NCBI RefSeq assembly: GCF_010993775.1
Contig: NZ_WOTO01000026.1
Location: forward strand, 1 to 64,000
Direction of reading: 5' to 3'
DNA from: Fodinicola feengrottensis
Lineage (GTDB): Bacteria; Actinomycetota; Actinomycetes; Mycobacteriales; HKI-0501
DNA: 64,000 nt
A model generated the notes under the pieces. The model was not told the origin of the DNA. It saw only the letters and a list, made by a program, of their open reading frames with translations, and made no database searches. Position numbers and translations under genes: made by a program. Shown piece by piece: positions 53,538 through 62,994 of this stretch (position 1 is its first letter; each line of letters opens with the position of its first letter).

Positions 53538-54166
53538 CTAGATAAGGCCGTGTTTGAGGGCGTACGCGACGGCGTGGGAGCGGTTGCGCAGGTGCAGTCG
53601 GCTGGTCACGTCGTGCAGCACGTTTTTGACCGTACGCTGCGAATACGACAGCTTCTGCGCGATTTCCTCGGTGTCGAACCCGTCCGCCACCAACCGCAGC
53701 ACCTGCACCTCCCGCTCCGCCAGACCGGAGAAGGTCAAACCCCCCGCGGGCCGAGCACCTGCCGCTGCAGCTGACCGACCTGGTTAAGCAACCTCCCCAG
53801 CAAATCCGGCGGCACCGCCCCATCGCCGGCCGCGGCCGACTTCAACACCGTCACCAAATGCTCAGCGGTAGCCTCCGCGCGGCGTACCAGACCGGCGACA
53901 CCGATCTCCACGACCGCCACCAGCTCCGACTCCTCGATCTGAGTCGCGATGATCACCAACCGGTTGATCCCACGAGCCCGCAGGCCACGAAGAGCGCGAA
54001 TCGCGGTCTCATCGATCCGGTCCGTCACCACCAACGCGACCTGCGCGGACTGCCACTCGTCGTTGCTGACGATCCGAACCTCAGGACGCGGAGCCAACTG
54101 CCCCTTGATCCCCGCGTAGGAAATCGGGTCACGAGCGTGAAGAAGAACTGGTAGACGTTCCATCAT
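53538..54166 (-). CDS. LuxR/NarL-type response-regulator-like protein (one frame change)
   Basis: Receiver-like N-terminus (LPVLLHARDPISYAGIKGQL, VALVVTDRIDETAIRALRGL, INRLVIIATQIEESELVAVV) lacking a clear acidic phosphorylation pocket, then a LuxR-type HTH in another frame (LAEREVQVLRLVADGFDTEE, IAQKLSYSQRTVKNVLHDVT). The join is a run of six C (53740-53745). About 209 residues. No sensor kinase is adjacent. The atypical receiver suggests phosphorylation-independent or orphan function. Confidence 0.8.
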
Positions 54167-54297
54167 CTGAACCACCTGCCGGAAGACGTGTCAATCTGAT
54201 GGGACAAGCATCCTCAGTACGGTTAACGTGCCCTTAAAGTGCAGCGCTGCCTGCCCAAACATCGCCCCGGACCGTCCGCCCGAGAGGGCCTTGGGAT

Positions 54298-56073
54298 GTG
54301 GCAGGGTACGACCTCATGACCAACGCAGAAGGCGTCGCCGACCCGCGGCTGGAGGCCGAGGGCGAGCTCTGCATGGCCCGGATCGCGCTCGACGAGGGCG
54401 ACCGCCAACACGCCGCCGACCACGTGGCCCGTGCGCTCGTCTGCGCCCCGACGCTGCCCGAGGCGCACGAGTTGCTCGCCACGCTCGGCGACCTGGACCT
54501 GTTTTCGACCGAGCAGCCGGCGTACCTCGGAACAGTGGTCGCCCGGGCGCATATGCTCGCCGCCCACGGCCAGGCCACCGAGGCGCTGAACCTGCTGGTT
54601 TCCGCGCAATGCCACGACCCGGATGGCCACTGGGCAGCCGTGCCGTGGGTTCTCGACCCGGCGCTGGCGGCTCACCTGGACCCGGACGACCTCAGCGGCT
54701 GGGTCGGCCGGCTGCTCGGCGTGATGGCCGACCCGGTCGGCGCCGACCGGCGGGCGCCCTTCCAGCCATACCTGCAGCTCATCACCGCCGCGCTCGGCGC
54801 CCATCCGAGCGCCGCAGCGCTGTTCGTCAGCGCGTCGATGTTCGTACGACGGATGGGCGATCCGGTACGTGCCGCTGACCTCGCGTTGCGCTCCGAGCAG
54901 CTGCGACCGTCGTTCCACGCGGCGCTGGCACTGGGCTACGCGTACCGGGCGCAGCAACGCATCGCGGACGCGGAACAGGCATGGCTGCGCGCGCTGTCGT
55001 ACGACCCGGGCAACCTGGCGCTGTTCACCGACATCGGCGAGCTACTGGAAGGCGACGGCCGGGCCGAGGAGGGCCTCGCATGGGTGGAGCGCGCGCTTGA
55101 GCAGGATCCGGACGACGAGAGCGCGTTCCCGACCGCCTGCGGCATGCGCTTTCGGCGGGACGACGACCCAGCCCACCTGGTGGCGCTCGCCGACTACGTG
55201 GCCGCCCATCCGGACAACGGGCACGCGGACAACGTGCTTCAACAGGGCGCTCGTACGCGCTACTGGCTCGGCCCGATCCCAGCGGCCAGTGAGGCCGTGG
55301 TCGATGTTCTGGCTCAGGTGATCGAAAAGGAGGGCGCTGGCGACGACGGCGGATCGCTGACGTTGACGCTGTCGGCCCCTGAGCCGCCGAGCGCACTGCT
55401 TGCCTGCGAGCGCGCGCTTCCACACTTCACGATCACCATCACTGACCGCCCTGAGCCGGACGCGTGGTTGCCGGTGCCGCAGTTCCACCCGCAGGTGCCG
55501 CAGGCCGCGATGGACTATCTCGTGTGGCGTCCGGACGGGAAACCCGCGGTGCGGCCGCCGTCCGAGAACGCGCTGGAGGCGCTGGAATCGCTTGCCGGGT
55601 GGCGATGGCGGCATCTTCCGGCCGCGTTCGACGACGCCGTACGCCTCGCCAGCCTGCCGTTGACCGACCTCCTCGGCGTCCTCGTCCATCCGCCGACGGC
55701 ACCGGATCCGACCCAGTGGCCGGAGTGGATTCGCGCCGTCCAGGCCTGGGCCTGCCTTGGCATCGCCCACCACGACGCCGACCAGCCTTGGCGTGAGTCG
55801 ACCCGTCGCGCGGTCCTTATAGACCTCGCCTTCGGTCCTGAGGACTGGGTCACCGAGGCCGCTTTGTTCGCGCTGATCGCGACCGCGTGGGTCGACGCGG
55901 ACGTACGCGAGGATGTCGCCAACCTGGTCGCCTGGCGGTTCATCGCGGCTCTGGACGCGTCGAAGACGCGCCCGGTGACCATTTCCGGGTCACTCGCTCA
56001 GCTCGTACTGATCACTCCGCTGGCCGAGCCGTCCATCGTCGATCTCGCCCGTACGCACCTCTCGGCCGACTAG
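54298..56073 (+). CDS. large TPR-repeat protein
   Basis: Intact 591 residues, no signal peptide or membrane segment. At least five helix-turn-helix pairs of TPR type in the first half (GELCMARIALDEGDRQHAAD, ADAEQAWLRALSYDPGNLAL, AEEGLAWVERALEQDPDDES). The second half (WRWRHLPAAFDDAVRLASLP, DLLGVLVHPPTAPDPTQWPE) has no family I recognise. Cytoplasmic scaffold by inference. Start GTG 54298 or ATG 54316. Confidence 0.75.
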   Translation: MAGYDLMTNAEGVADPRLEAEGELCMARIALDEGDRQHAADHVARALVCAPTLPEAHELLATLGDLDLFSTEQPAYLGTVVARAHMLAAHGQATEALNLLVSAQCHDPDGHWAAVPWVLDPALAAHLDPDDLSGWVGRLLGVMADPVGADRRAPFQPYLQLITAALGAHPSAAALFVSASMFVRRMGDPVRAADLALRSEQLRPSFHAALALGYAYRAQQRIADAEQAWLRALSYDPGNLALFTDIGELLEGDGRAEEGLAWVERALEQDPDDESAFPTACGMRFRRDDDPAHLVALADYVAAHPDNGHADNVLQQGARTRYWLGPIPAASEAVVDVLAQVIEKEGAGDDGGSLTLTLSAPEPPSALLACERALPHFTITITDRPEPDAWLPVPQFHPQVPQAAMDYLVWRPDGKPAVRPPSENALEALESLAGWRWRHLPAAFDDAVRLASLPLTDLLGVLVHPPTAPDPTQWPEWIRAVQAWACLGIAHHDADQPWRESTRRAVLIDLAFGPEDWVTEAALFALIATAWVDADVREDVANLVAWRFIAALDASKTRPVTISGSLAQLVLITPLAEPSIVDLARTHLSAD

Positions 56074-56179
56074 GATGCCCACTACCCTCACTGTATGAGC
56101 GATTTGTCAATCAAAATCGTGCGTCGGCTGCGACGGGCCGCGGCTGCATCAGGAGATGGCGACGCGGCCGGACGCCGGA

Positions 56180-57134
56180 TCAGCTGGTGATGGCGTTGAA
56201 AATCTTCGAATACGCGTAGCCGGTCTTTTTGTCGAAACTGTACATCTCCCAGAACGACAGCTCGGCAACACCATTGCTGGCAGCGAATGTTTCCAGTGTT
56301 TTCGCGTTGGCCTGGGTGAAATTCTCGTCGTCGTCATTCTTGCCGGCAATCGGAGTCAGACCAATCATCGCGTACGCGGCCGAAACCGAGATCCCGTAAA
56401 GGTTCGCCAACTGGCTCGCGGTTGCCTTGGCCGCCGAAATAGCGTTGTTGAGGGCGCTTTCCCCGTCGCCGAAGTCCATTGTCATCAAGTTGACTACGGA
56501 GACTTTCACCCCTTTGCTTTTGGCGTCCCGGAGCAGTCCCATTTCCTCGGACGGCAGGCCATTCGGGGCCACCGGGAGCGTGTATTCGACCTGTACGGCC
56601 GGATTTTGCGTCTGCAGCGCGGCCAACGCGGCATTGCGTCGAGAATTGGACGTGCTGTCGTCCAGGATCGGTCCTTCGATGTCGAAGTCCAGCCGTGGCA
56701 CCGAATAGGTGTTGATGACGTTCGCGTACGCCGCGGTCAGGCTCGTGGTGTTCGTGCAAGTCTGCGCGACCTCGTGCCCCCCGCCGCCACCAAAGGACGG
56801 CATCACCTCGCCGCCGGCGGCCTGCAACGCGTTAATCTGCGACTTGAACCCCTCCGACGCCCTCGCTGTCGTCGGCCTCCCAGTAGGAACTGCAGCCGGA
56901 GTTCGCGCTCAGAAAGGCGAGTTTGAAGAACTTCGTACCGGTGGCCTTCATATTCCCCGCCATGTCGTCGGCGTTGTAGCTGCCGATCTCCAGGTATGGC
57001 GCCGCATAGTGGGCTGGGAAGGCCGGGCTCGCTGCTGCGGCACCACCGGCTGCCGGGACGGCACCGACCATCGCGGCACTGACAACTATGGGTAGCGCTG
57101 CGCGCAAAAGCGCCTTGGCGGGGGACGTACGCAT
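56180..57134 (-). CDS. secreted GH18 chitinase-like protein (one frame change)
   Basis: Signal peptide (ALLRAALPIVVSAAMVGAVP) then a GH18 TIM barrel: AAPYLEIGSYNADDMAGNMK, FFKLAFLSANSGC, EVMPSFGGGGGHEVAQTC, and RLDFDIEGP, where the Glu of the D-x-D-x-E motif is the acid. NLMTMDFGDGESALNNAISA gives the M-x-Y/F-D strand. After a break near 56850 the two parts align. Short, single-domain type with no chitin-binding module, as in actinomycete ChiC-like and GH18 binding proteins. Acts outside the cell on chitin or related glycans. Confidence 0.82.
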
Positions 57135-57278
57135 GCTGGCTCTCCCTGAGACGACGGTCCTCACGACCGAAGACGGCTACCCGTCGCTCCCGCCCGAACG
57201 ACAGTTAGTGCTAAATAGCGAAAGTTATACCCGTACGCGCCATCTGAGGGCAATGGTGAGGCCGTTGTCGGTCAGTCG

Positions 57279-57653
57279 TCAGGCCCTCGTACGCGTCGGC
57301 GCATCGAGCGGCTGATGTCTCGCCGCGACGATCAGTCGGCTCTTGCCCGGGTCCAGACCTGAGCTCGCTCCGCCACCAAGCTCTGCGGCGAACACCGCGA
57401 CCAGAAAACTGTTGCGGAACCAGTATCGGACCAGCTGCCAAAAGCCGGCCCGCTCGCCGTACTCCGTCACGACCCGCAAGCCAACAATCAGCTTTCCGAT
57501 GCTGGCGCGGAATATCCACTGCACCAGAATCCGATTGAAGACCGAGAACCCGACCACCGCTACCGGGACTTGCCAGGTGACGTGCACGCCGCCCTCGATC
57601 CGATGCCCGCCACCAACCAGATAAGCGGCCACCCCGACCACGACCGTCAGCAC
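57279..57653 (-). CDS. RDD-family membrane protein (possibly incomplete at the N-terminus)
   Basis: Two to three membrane segments (LTVVVGVAAYLVGG, VPVAVVGFSVFNRILVQWIF) and the RDD-like motif SIGKLIVGLRVVTEYGERAG with WQLVRYWFRNSFLVAVFAAE. The first conserved helix with its Asp (GGGIDLVLTV) lies just upstream in the same frame with no clean start, so the gene may begin earlier or be frame-broken. Small; function unknown for the family (some members are Na+/H+ antiporters). Confidence 0.65.
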   Translation of the reverse strand: MLTVVVGVAAYLVGGGHRIEGGVHVTWQVPVAVVGFSVFNRILVQWIFRASIGKLIVGLRVVTEYGERAGFWQLVRYWFRNSFLVAVFAAELGGGASSGLDPGKSRLIVAARHQPLDAPTRTRA

Positions 57654-57993
57654 AAGGTCAATCCCCCCACCCCACTCGCCCGATGCCAGAACCCCGCCGG
57701 CTGAAGCACCTCGTTTCCCCCATTCCCAGACCTTTCACCCAGCATATCCAACCCCCATGCGCCAAAAAGTTAGGGTCTCGCACGCCCCCGTTCGGCCCCA
57801 CCCCGTGCGGGACTGTCACCTCTAAACCAAAGTGGTCAACTTTGTACGGGACCCAGTCACCCACCCCCCCACGTACCCCCCCCCCCGCGCGAGACCGTCA
57901 CCATTTCCATCAAGTTGGTCAACTTCGACGGGACCCAGCCCCGTCCGGCGCCATCGGCCGCCAGGCCGATGTTGTCGCCCCTCCGGCAGGGGC

Positions 57994-58043
57994 GTCGCTT
58001 TTCTAGGGCCCACCGCTTTTTTGGTAGGCCCTAGAAAAGCGAC
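57994..58043. repeat. 17-bp perfect inverted repeat
   Basis: GTCGCTTTTCTAGGGCC at 57994-58010 and its exact complement at 58027-58043, with a T-rich 16-base spacer that includes three further pairing positions. Terminator-like or a transposable end. Confidence 0.75.
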
Positions 58044-58109
58044 TCTCGTAGCCGTAGTCGACGGCGCCCGCGCCGAAGGCGCCAGAAACACAGGGCGGAT
58101 CGGCAGTAA

Positions 58110-58171
58110 CCATCGGAAAATCCCGCCCCCCGCCACCGGTCTTTGGTGGGCGGGGCGGGATTTTCCGATGG
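58110..58171. repeat. long GC-rich inverted repeat
   Basis: The left arm CCATCGGAAAATCCCGCCCC starts at 58110; its complement ends at 58171. Twenty outer positions pair perfectly, the inner part mostly, around a 7-base loop. It would form a very stable hairpin. Confidence 0.75.
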
Positions 58172-58197
58172 CTGGTAGACGAGACGCCGCACCCTCA

Positions 58198-58420
58198 CAG
58201 ACACCGCTCTTAACCAGGGCGCCCATCTCCCCAGCACACACCGCTTTCAACCGGGCCGTCATCTCCGCAGCACACACCGCTTTCAACCAAGGCGCTCATC
58301 TCCGCAGCACACACCGCTCTCAACCAAGGCCGCACCTCCCCAGCACACACCGCTCTCAACCGAGGAGGGCCCCTCGCCCCCGCAGTAGACATCGCTTTTA
58401 ACCAAGGCCCTCGCCGCTAG
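58198..58420. repeat. 36-37 bp tandem repeat array, about six units
   Basis: The core CACCGCTYTCAACC begins at 58202, 58239, 58275, 58312 and 58348, with a diverged copy at about 58390. Each unit also carries CATCTCCGCAGCACA. Units touch each other with no spacers. Read on the minus strand, each gives a peptide like LVESGVCCGDE. The last unit contains the stop codon of the MFS gene. Confidence 0.7.
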
Positions 58421-59669
58421 ACGTCCCGATGGGTTCGGCGGGGGGGGTAGGGATAGTGAAGGCGAGTACGGCGAGGGCACCCTGCGCCAGCGCGAAAAGG
58501 CCGGCGGTGGTGCCGAAGGAGAGTTGCGAGAGCAGGATGCCGGCGGCCAGCGGGCCGCACGGTTGCAGGATTTGGGCGAGGAAACTGCTCGACGCGGTGA
58601 CTCGGCCGTAGATGTCTTCCGGCACCACTTTGGCCATGATGGTCGCGAGCACCGCCCCGATGACCGGAGTGAGCAGGCACAGTGCGGAAAACGCTGCGAC
58701 GAACGGGATGACCCCGCCACCGGCCCAGGCGATCGCCAGCAGGACGGCACTCATGGTGGGGCCGGCGGCGAGCACCACCGAAAGCGGCAAACGGCGTTTC
58801 GCGTACGGGGCGATCAAAGAGCCGGTCAGGCCGGCTATTCCGGCGAAGCTGACCGCCCGCCACGGCGCGGCGGCACCGCCGGCCTGGCGGGCGGTGCCCA
58901 GAATCAGCGCATAGCCGAAGGCCGAGAAAATTACGTTGGCTAGCGCGAAATACCCCGAAGACCAGCGCAGGAACCGGTCTTTGACCAGATATCGCCAGCC
59001 GGCCGCGATTTGCGGTAAAAAAAAACCGCTCGCGGCGGACCTCGGCCGTACGCGCGACCAGCCGATTTCGGGCCAACATTGCCACGCACAGCGCGGAAAC
59101 CCCGAAGGTGAACGCGTCGACGGTGAAAGGTGCCCAGGGCCAGAGAGCCATCAGCGGTCCGGCCACCGCCGGTGCGGCGATGCTCGCGCCGTACGCACGC
59201 GCCTGGTTGAGCGAAACCGCCGTCCCCAACTGCTCCCCCGGCACCGCTCGCCGGACGATTTTGCTCTGGCTTGGCTGGAAAATCTCCTGCGCGGTGATCG
59301 ACACGACCACCAGCCCCAACGCCACCAGCAGCGGCAGTCCCCAAACGAAGACGCAGAACGCGACCGCCGCGCCGCGACCGCGACCAGCCGGGCAAGGTCA
59401 CAGCCGAGCATCAGCCGGCGCTGATCCCAGCGATCGGCCAGATAGCCGGCTGGCACTCGGACCGCGAGGCCTACTATGAGCATGGCGGTGCCGATAATTC
59501 CAGCGGCGGAAGGAGAATAGCCAGCCGCCAACAATGCCAACGGTACGGCCAAAGATGTCATCGACGAGCCGAAATCCGACAGCGCCTGACCGATCCACAG
59601 CAACCGAAACTGCCGGTTGTTGCGCCGCAGCGGGACGGTGGTGGCCACCCGCCCCGCCGCCAGCGTCAT
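58398..59669 (-). CDS. MFS transporter of the lanthipeptide locus (frame changes)
   Basis: About 420 residues. NNRQFRLLWIGQALSDFGSS, MTSLAVPLALLAAGYSPSAA, loop 2-3 motif VPAGYLADRWDQRRLML, then in further frames QPSQSKIVRRAVPGEQLGTA, WPWAPFTVDAFTFGVSALCV, LSVVLAAGPTMSAVLLAIAW and VVPEDIYGRVTASSSFLAQI. Resembles drug or macrolide efflux MFS. Breaks near 59390 and at a run of nine A (59017-59025), among others. Its ATG overlaps the LanKC stop, so it is probably the exporter or immunity pump for the peptide. Confidence 0.78.
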
Positions 59670-62412
59670 GCGTCACGCTCCAGCAGGTCGTCCAGCACGA
59701 AGTTCGGGTTGGTCCGGGCACCCGGCCGGGCCCGCCGCAGACGATCGAGGAACAACGCGACGCCGGCGGATCCGGAAGCGAGGTCGCAGCTTTCCCGCAT
59801 GACCTGTTCTCCCGGGAAGACAATGCCTTCCGGCCGCTCGGTGGCATTGCACAGGACGACCGCGGCGGACCGCTGCGCGTCACCGAGCAACTCCGGATCG
59901 CCGAGGAACTCGTACGCGTCCAGCAGCGCGTTGCCGATGCCGCTGGCACCGTGGAAAAGCTGCGGGAAGGCGACAAACTTGTGCCGTACGTCCGGCAAAA
60001 TGTCCTCGATCCACTGCCGCAACGCCGGATCTCCTGTGACGTGGTGATAACGAAGGAGCGTGGTGAGGACGCCGGCGGTGCCCTTGTCCCAATACTGGCG
60101 CAGACTTTCCGACGGCTTGCCGTCGGTCGCGACCGCGGCCGGGAAAGACAAAAAGCCGCTAGGCGTCGGTTCAGCGCACGAGAGATCGAAGTCCAGCGCC
60201 GCCCGGCCGAGCGCTAGCACGTCCCGGTCACCGGTGGCCGCATGCAGGCCGAGCAGAAACATCGCGACACCTGAGGCACCTTGACCGTAACCGATGATAG
60301 TGGTGTCCTCGTCAACCGGCCAATGTGCGCGATCGTCCTCGCGGACCGCGGTTTTGGCAAGCTGCTGCTGTGCACCGATTTCTCGGGCGCGGTCGAGGAA
60401 CTCGGTCAACCCGGTGTCTCGCCAGAGCCGCAGGCAGGCCATTGCGTGACCGGCCGATCCGGCCAGAATTCCTGGCTCGTCCAGTAAAAGCGGATGCTCA
60501 CCAGCGGTACGCAGGGTCTGGACGGCCAGCTCCTGGTGGCCCATCGCGGACAGCGCCCAAGCGACTCCGGCGCTCCCGTAGTAGAGACCGGGTGGCATCG
60601 CATCGTGTCCGGTTGAGTGTCGTAGAGCCCACGACAGGAACGGATCCGAGACCTCCGCGCCCAGTACGTGCAAGGCATAGAGAGTCCCGTACGCGCCGTA
60701 CGCCAACGAAAGCGGGTTGGTTTCGAAGACCAGCAGGTCGGAGGGGAACAAGCGGTCCTCGCGGCTGAGATCAGCCGTCGTACACATGTATTCCACCACG
60801 CCCTCGAGCGTCGCGTCGATCCGTTTGTGCAGGCTGTCACTGGAGATTGGATCCGGCACCAGCGGCTTCGCGCGAGTGGTGGAGCGGTTTGCCAGGCGGT
60901 GCCGAACGGAATGTCCGCGATGCGCTTGCGAATGACATCCGGGTCCGGCAGCGGCGCGTCCTCGTCCCGCAAGTCCTCGATCAACGAAGTCAGCTCGACC
61001 GGCAGGTTCAGGTCGGCGGCCACTTCTTTGAGCAACTGACGGGGAATATCCCGGTTGACGGCATCGACCTGGGCGCAGACCAACACACAGCTGAGCAGTA
61101 CGCCACCGAGGGCGTAGTAGTCGGACCTGCGGTCGCCCGTCTGGCTGGTGGCGGCTTTCTTAGTCACCATCCCCCATGTGCACATCCGGGCGCCCTCGTC
61201 GACGCCCTCGTGGAAGGCGCATTCCAGGTCGATCACCTGAACTTTGTCGTCCGGTGTGACCATCACGTTGGTCGTGGAAAGGTCGCCCAGCACGATGCCC
61301 CGCTCGTGGGCGACCGCGACGGCCTCGGCGACCTGCAACCACAAACCACGGAATCGCTGGTAATACTCGGTGAGGCTTTCCGGACTCAGATCGAGGCTGT
61401 AGACAGGATTCTGGGTGATGCTGAGATACCCGATGTGGGATCCCTCAATGTATTCCTGGGCGACGAAGGCGTGCTCCCACTGGGTGAAGAAGGAAATCGG
61501 TCGTACGAACAGGCCGGTGTCAGCAAGGTCGCTCAGCAGGTCGTACTCGTGGCGCAGCAGATCAACGGCGTCACGTCCTTTCGGCCCCACCTGCACACCC
61601 GGCCGTGCCTCCCGCAACACCACCTCGGCACCTGCCTCGGTGTCGATGCCCTTGTAGATGCCACCGCGATTGCTGAAGCTGATCGCGCTCTCGACGGTGA
61701 ACCGACCGCCCGCCAAGGCGGTGGTCTCGCTGTCGATCTCCCTACTGGGCGCGAATTTCCGGGCCACCGGGTCGTCGGCCCAGTCGGGCATCGACCAGTA
61801 GGGAGTGCGCAGGTCACGGACCAGGGTGCCGTCCGGCTCGGCGATCATCAGCTCACGCAGTCCGGTCGGGCGCAGCTTGGGCAGGCTTTTGAAGCCGCCA
61901 TAACGATAGAAGACCACGCGTGACCCGGGATAGCGCCGGTCGGAGAGAATGTACGGCCCCTCAAAGCCCGCCAAGGCCTTGGTCAGATCTTCGGCAACAG
62001 CGTGGAACTGCTGCTCATCGGCTGGGTAGACGGCGATGAATTTCCCGCTCGAACCTCGGCCGTAGGACTTGCCGTTGGCCTCCATAAGCGCAGCCGGGTC
62101 CATCAGGAATTTGAAGCGTACGCCCGCATCGCGCAGCACCGGCAGGGCCAGCCGCAAGGTGTCGGCACCAGTGCCGGAGGTCGCGCTGACGTGCAGTTTC
62201 CAACCCTGGTCCGGCATCGGGGTGTCTGGCGGCTCCGCGATCATCCAGTAGCCGTGCCGACGCAGCGGCCAGCCGCCGGGCATGATTTCCCGATAGTGCC
62301 GAAGAAAGTCGCTGCTGGGAGATCGCCGGGTGAAGTTCTCGAACCATCGCGGATGGTGCGTCATATAGGACAACATCTGTTCCCAGTCGACCAGCATCGC
62401 GGCTCGCCCCAT
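59666..62412 (-). CDS. lanKC: class III lanthipeptide synthetase LanKC: lyase, kinase, cyclase (one frame change)
   Basis: About 910 residues in three domains. Residues 1-200: lyase (WKLHVSATSGTGADTLRLAL, FKFLMDPAALMEANGKSYGR). 230-510: Ser/Thr-kinase-like domain (ISFSNRGGIYKGIDTEAGAE, ATP-site strand VVLREARPGVQ, catalytic loop GIVLGDLSTTNVMV, metal loop VQVIDLECAF). From about 520, after a break near 60870: LanC-like cyclase (LYYGSAGVAWALSAMG, IIGYGQGASGVAMFLLGLHA, FHGASGIGNALLDAYEFLGD). The Cys/Cys/His zinc ligands of class I, II and IV cyclases are absent, which makes it class III. It phosphorylates and eliminates Ser/Thr, then forms (methyl)lanthionine or labionin. Downstream of the precursor. 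Confidence 0.88.
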
Positions 62413-62476
62413 TCCTCGAGGTTCGGTTTTCAGATCGTCAGGTGGTCTTGCAGAGGCTCATGCCCATAGACGCGAT

Positions 62477-62509
62477 GTGGGGAGCCGTGTCGAAAGACAG
62501 GCTCCCCAC
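62477..62509 (-). promoter_or_regulatory. GAAA-tetraloop hairpin between precursor and synthetase genes
   Basis: GTGGGGAGCC (62477-62486) pairs with GGCTCCCCAC (62500-62509), and the inner TGTC/GACA pairs close a GAAA loop on the written strand, with one bulged G. It lies in the 120-base gap after the precursor stop. Such partial terminators keep precursor transcripts more abundant than synthetase transcripts. Confidence 0.7.
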
Positions 62510-62532
62510 CCCGCGTGTCCTGTTTCGGTGCG

Positions 62533-62712
62533 TTAGCTGGCGGTGCAGACGGTCCCGGCCACACACGAGCTGCAGCTCATGGCCGGTTCGTTGAAGCCGG
62601 GCGCGCCACCCTTGTCGGTGTCGAGCTTCTGCAGGCCCAGCACGCCGTGCGCCTCGACCTCGTCGGCCTCGGTGGTCTCTTCGGGCTCCGGGGCGGTGTT
62701 CTTTTCGGACAT
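62533..62712 (-). CDS. lanA: class III lanthipeptide precursor peptide (59 residues)
   Basis: ATG 62712 has AAGGAGGA eight bases upstream. The leader starts MSEKNTAPEPEETTEADEV and continues EAHGVLGLQKLDTDKG; the LxLQxLD-type hydrophobic patch is what class III synthetases recognise. The core after GAPGFNEPAM is SCSSCVAGTVCTAS: four Ser, two Thr and three Cys in fourteen residues, so up to three thioether rings. Directly upstream of LanKC on the same strand. Too short for default gene finders, so easily missed. Confidence 0.88.
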   Translation of the reverse strand: MSEKNTAPEPEETTEADEVEAHGVLGLQKLDTDKGGAPGFNEPAMSCSSCVAGTVCTAS

Positions 62713-62798
62713 GGCGAGTCCTCCTTGTTCTGGCGGGGCACCGGCCTGCTCTCACCGGTACTGGCCGCCAACCTAGGAACGTCCGGTGGAGATTCGGT

Positions 62799-62909
62799 AT
62801 GCGCTCGGTGAAAACCCAGCTAGCCGCCTATCTCGATGCGTCGCAGGACTCGCGCTGGCCCGCCAAGTGGGCCGCTGATCTGCGGATATACCGAGCTTTA
62901 AGCGGCTGA
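62799..62909 (+). CDS. possible 36-residue peptide
   Basis: ATG 62799 follows GGTGGAG and runs to TGA 62909: MRSVKTQLAAYLDASQDSRW, ending RIYRALSG. Divergent from the precursor gene and ahead of the radical SAM gene. It has no Cys and no typical leader. It may be chance, or a gene remnant. Listed for completeness. Confidence 0.2.
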   Translation: MRSVKTQLAAYLDASQDSRWPAKWAADLRIYRALSG

Positions 62910-62933
62910 CAGCCGGCCACACGAGACTAGGAC

Positions 62934-62966
62934 GTGTCTCCTCATCCACCTGGAATGAGGAGACAC
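62934..62966. promoter_or_regulatory. 12-bp perfect inverted repeat upstream of the radical SAM gene
   Basis: GTGTCTCCTCAT (62934-62945) and ATGAGGAGACAC (62955-62966), 9-base spacer, ending 28 bases before the radical SAM start. Could be an operator for the divergent lanthipeptide promoters or a terminator for the short upstream frame. Confidence 0.6.
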
Positions 62967-62994
62967 ACCCTAGGCGCGGTGAGGGAGGTGGGCG

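Larger units (their letters stand above)
57654..58397. repeat. non-coding tract of palindromes and tandem repeats
   Basis: No gene is supported. It contains homopolymer-rich C runs (57850-57890), a GGTCAACTT-bearing direct repeat (57834 and 57917), a 17-bp perfect palindrome (57994-58010 with 58027-58043), a larger hairpin (58110-58171) and the start of a 36-37 bp tandem array (58198 onward). Confidence 0.65.

Noticed and set aside
56095..56190. 31-residue plus-strand frame starting MSDLSIKIVRRL
   Set aside because: No clear ribosome site, runs into the 3' end of the GH18 gene on the other strand, and has no recognisable feature.
58198..58420. CRISPR array
   Set aside because: Units of 36-37 bp follow each other with no spacers, units are diverged along their whole length, and no cas gene is present.
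59666..60860. Class IV lanthipeptide synthetase
   Set aside because: The cyclase domain lacks the zinc-binding Cys/Cys-His set that class IV enzymes keep, so class III fits better.
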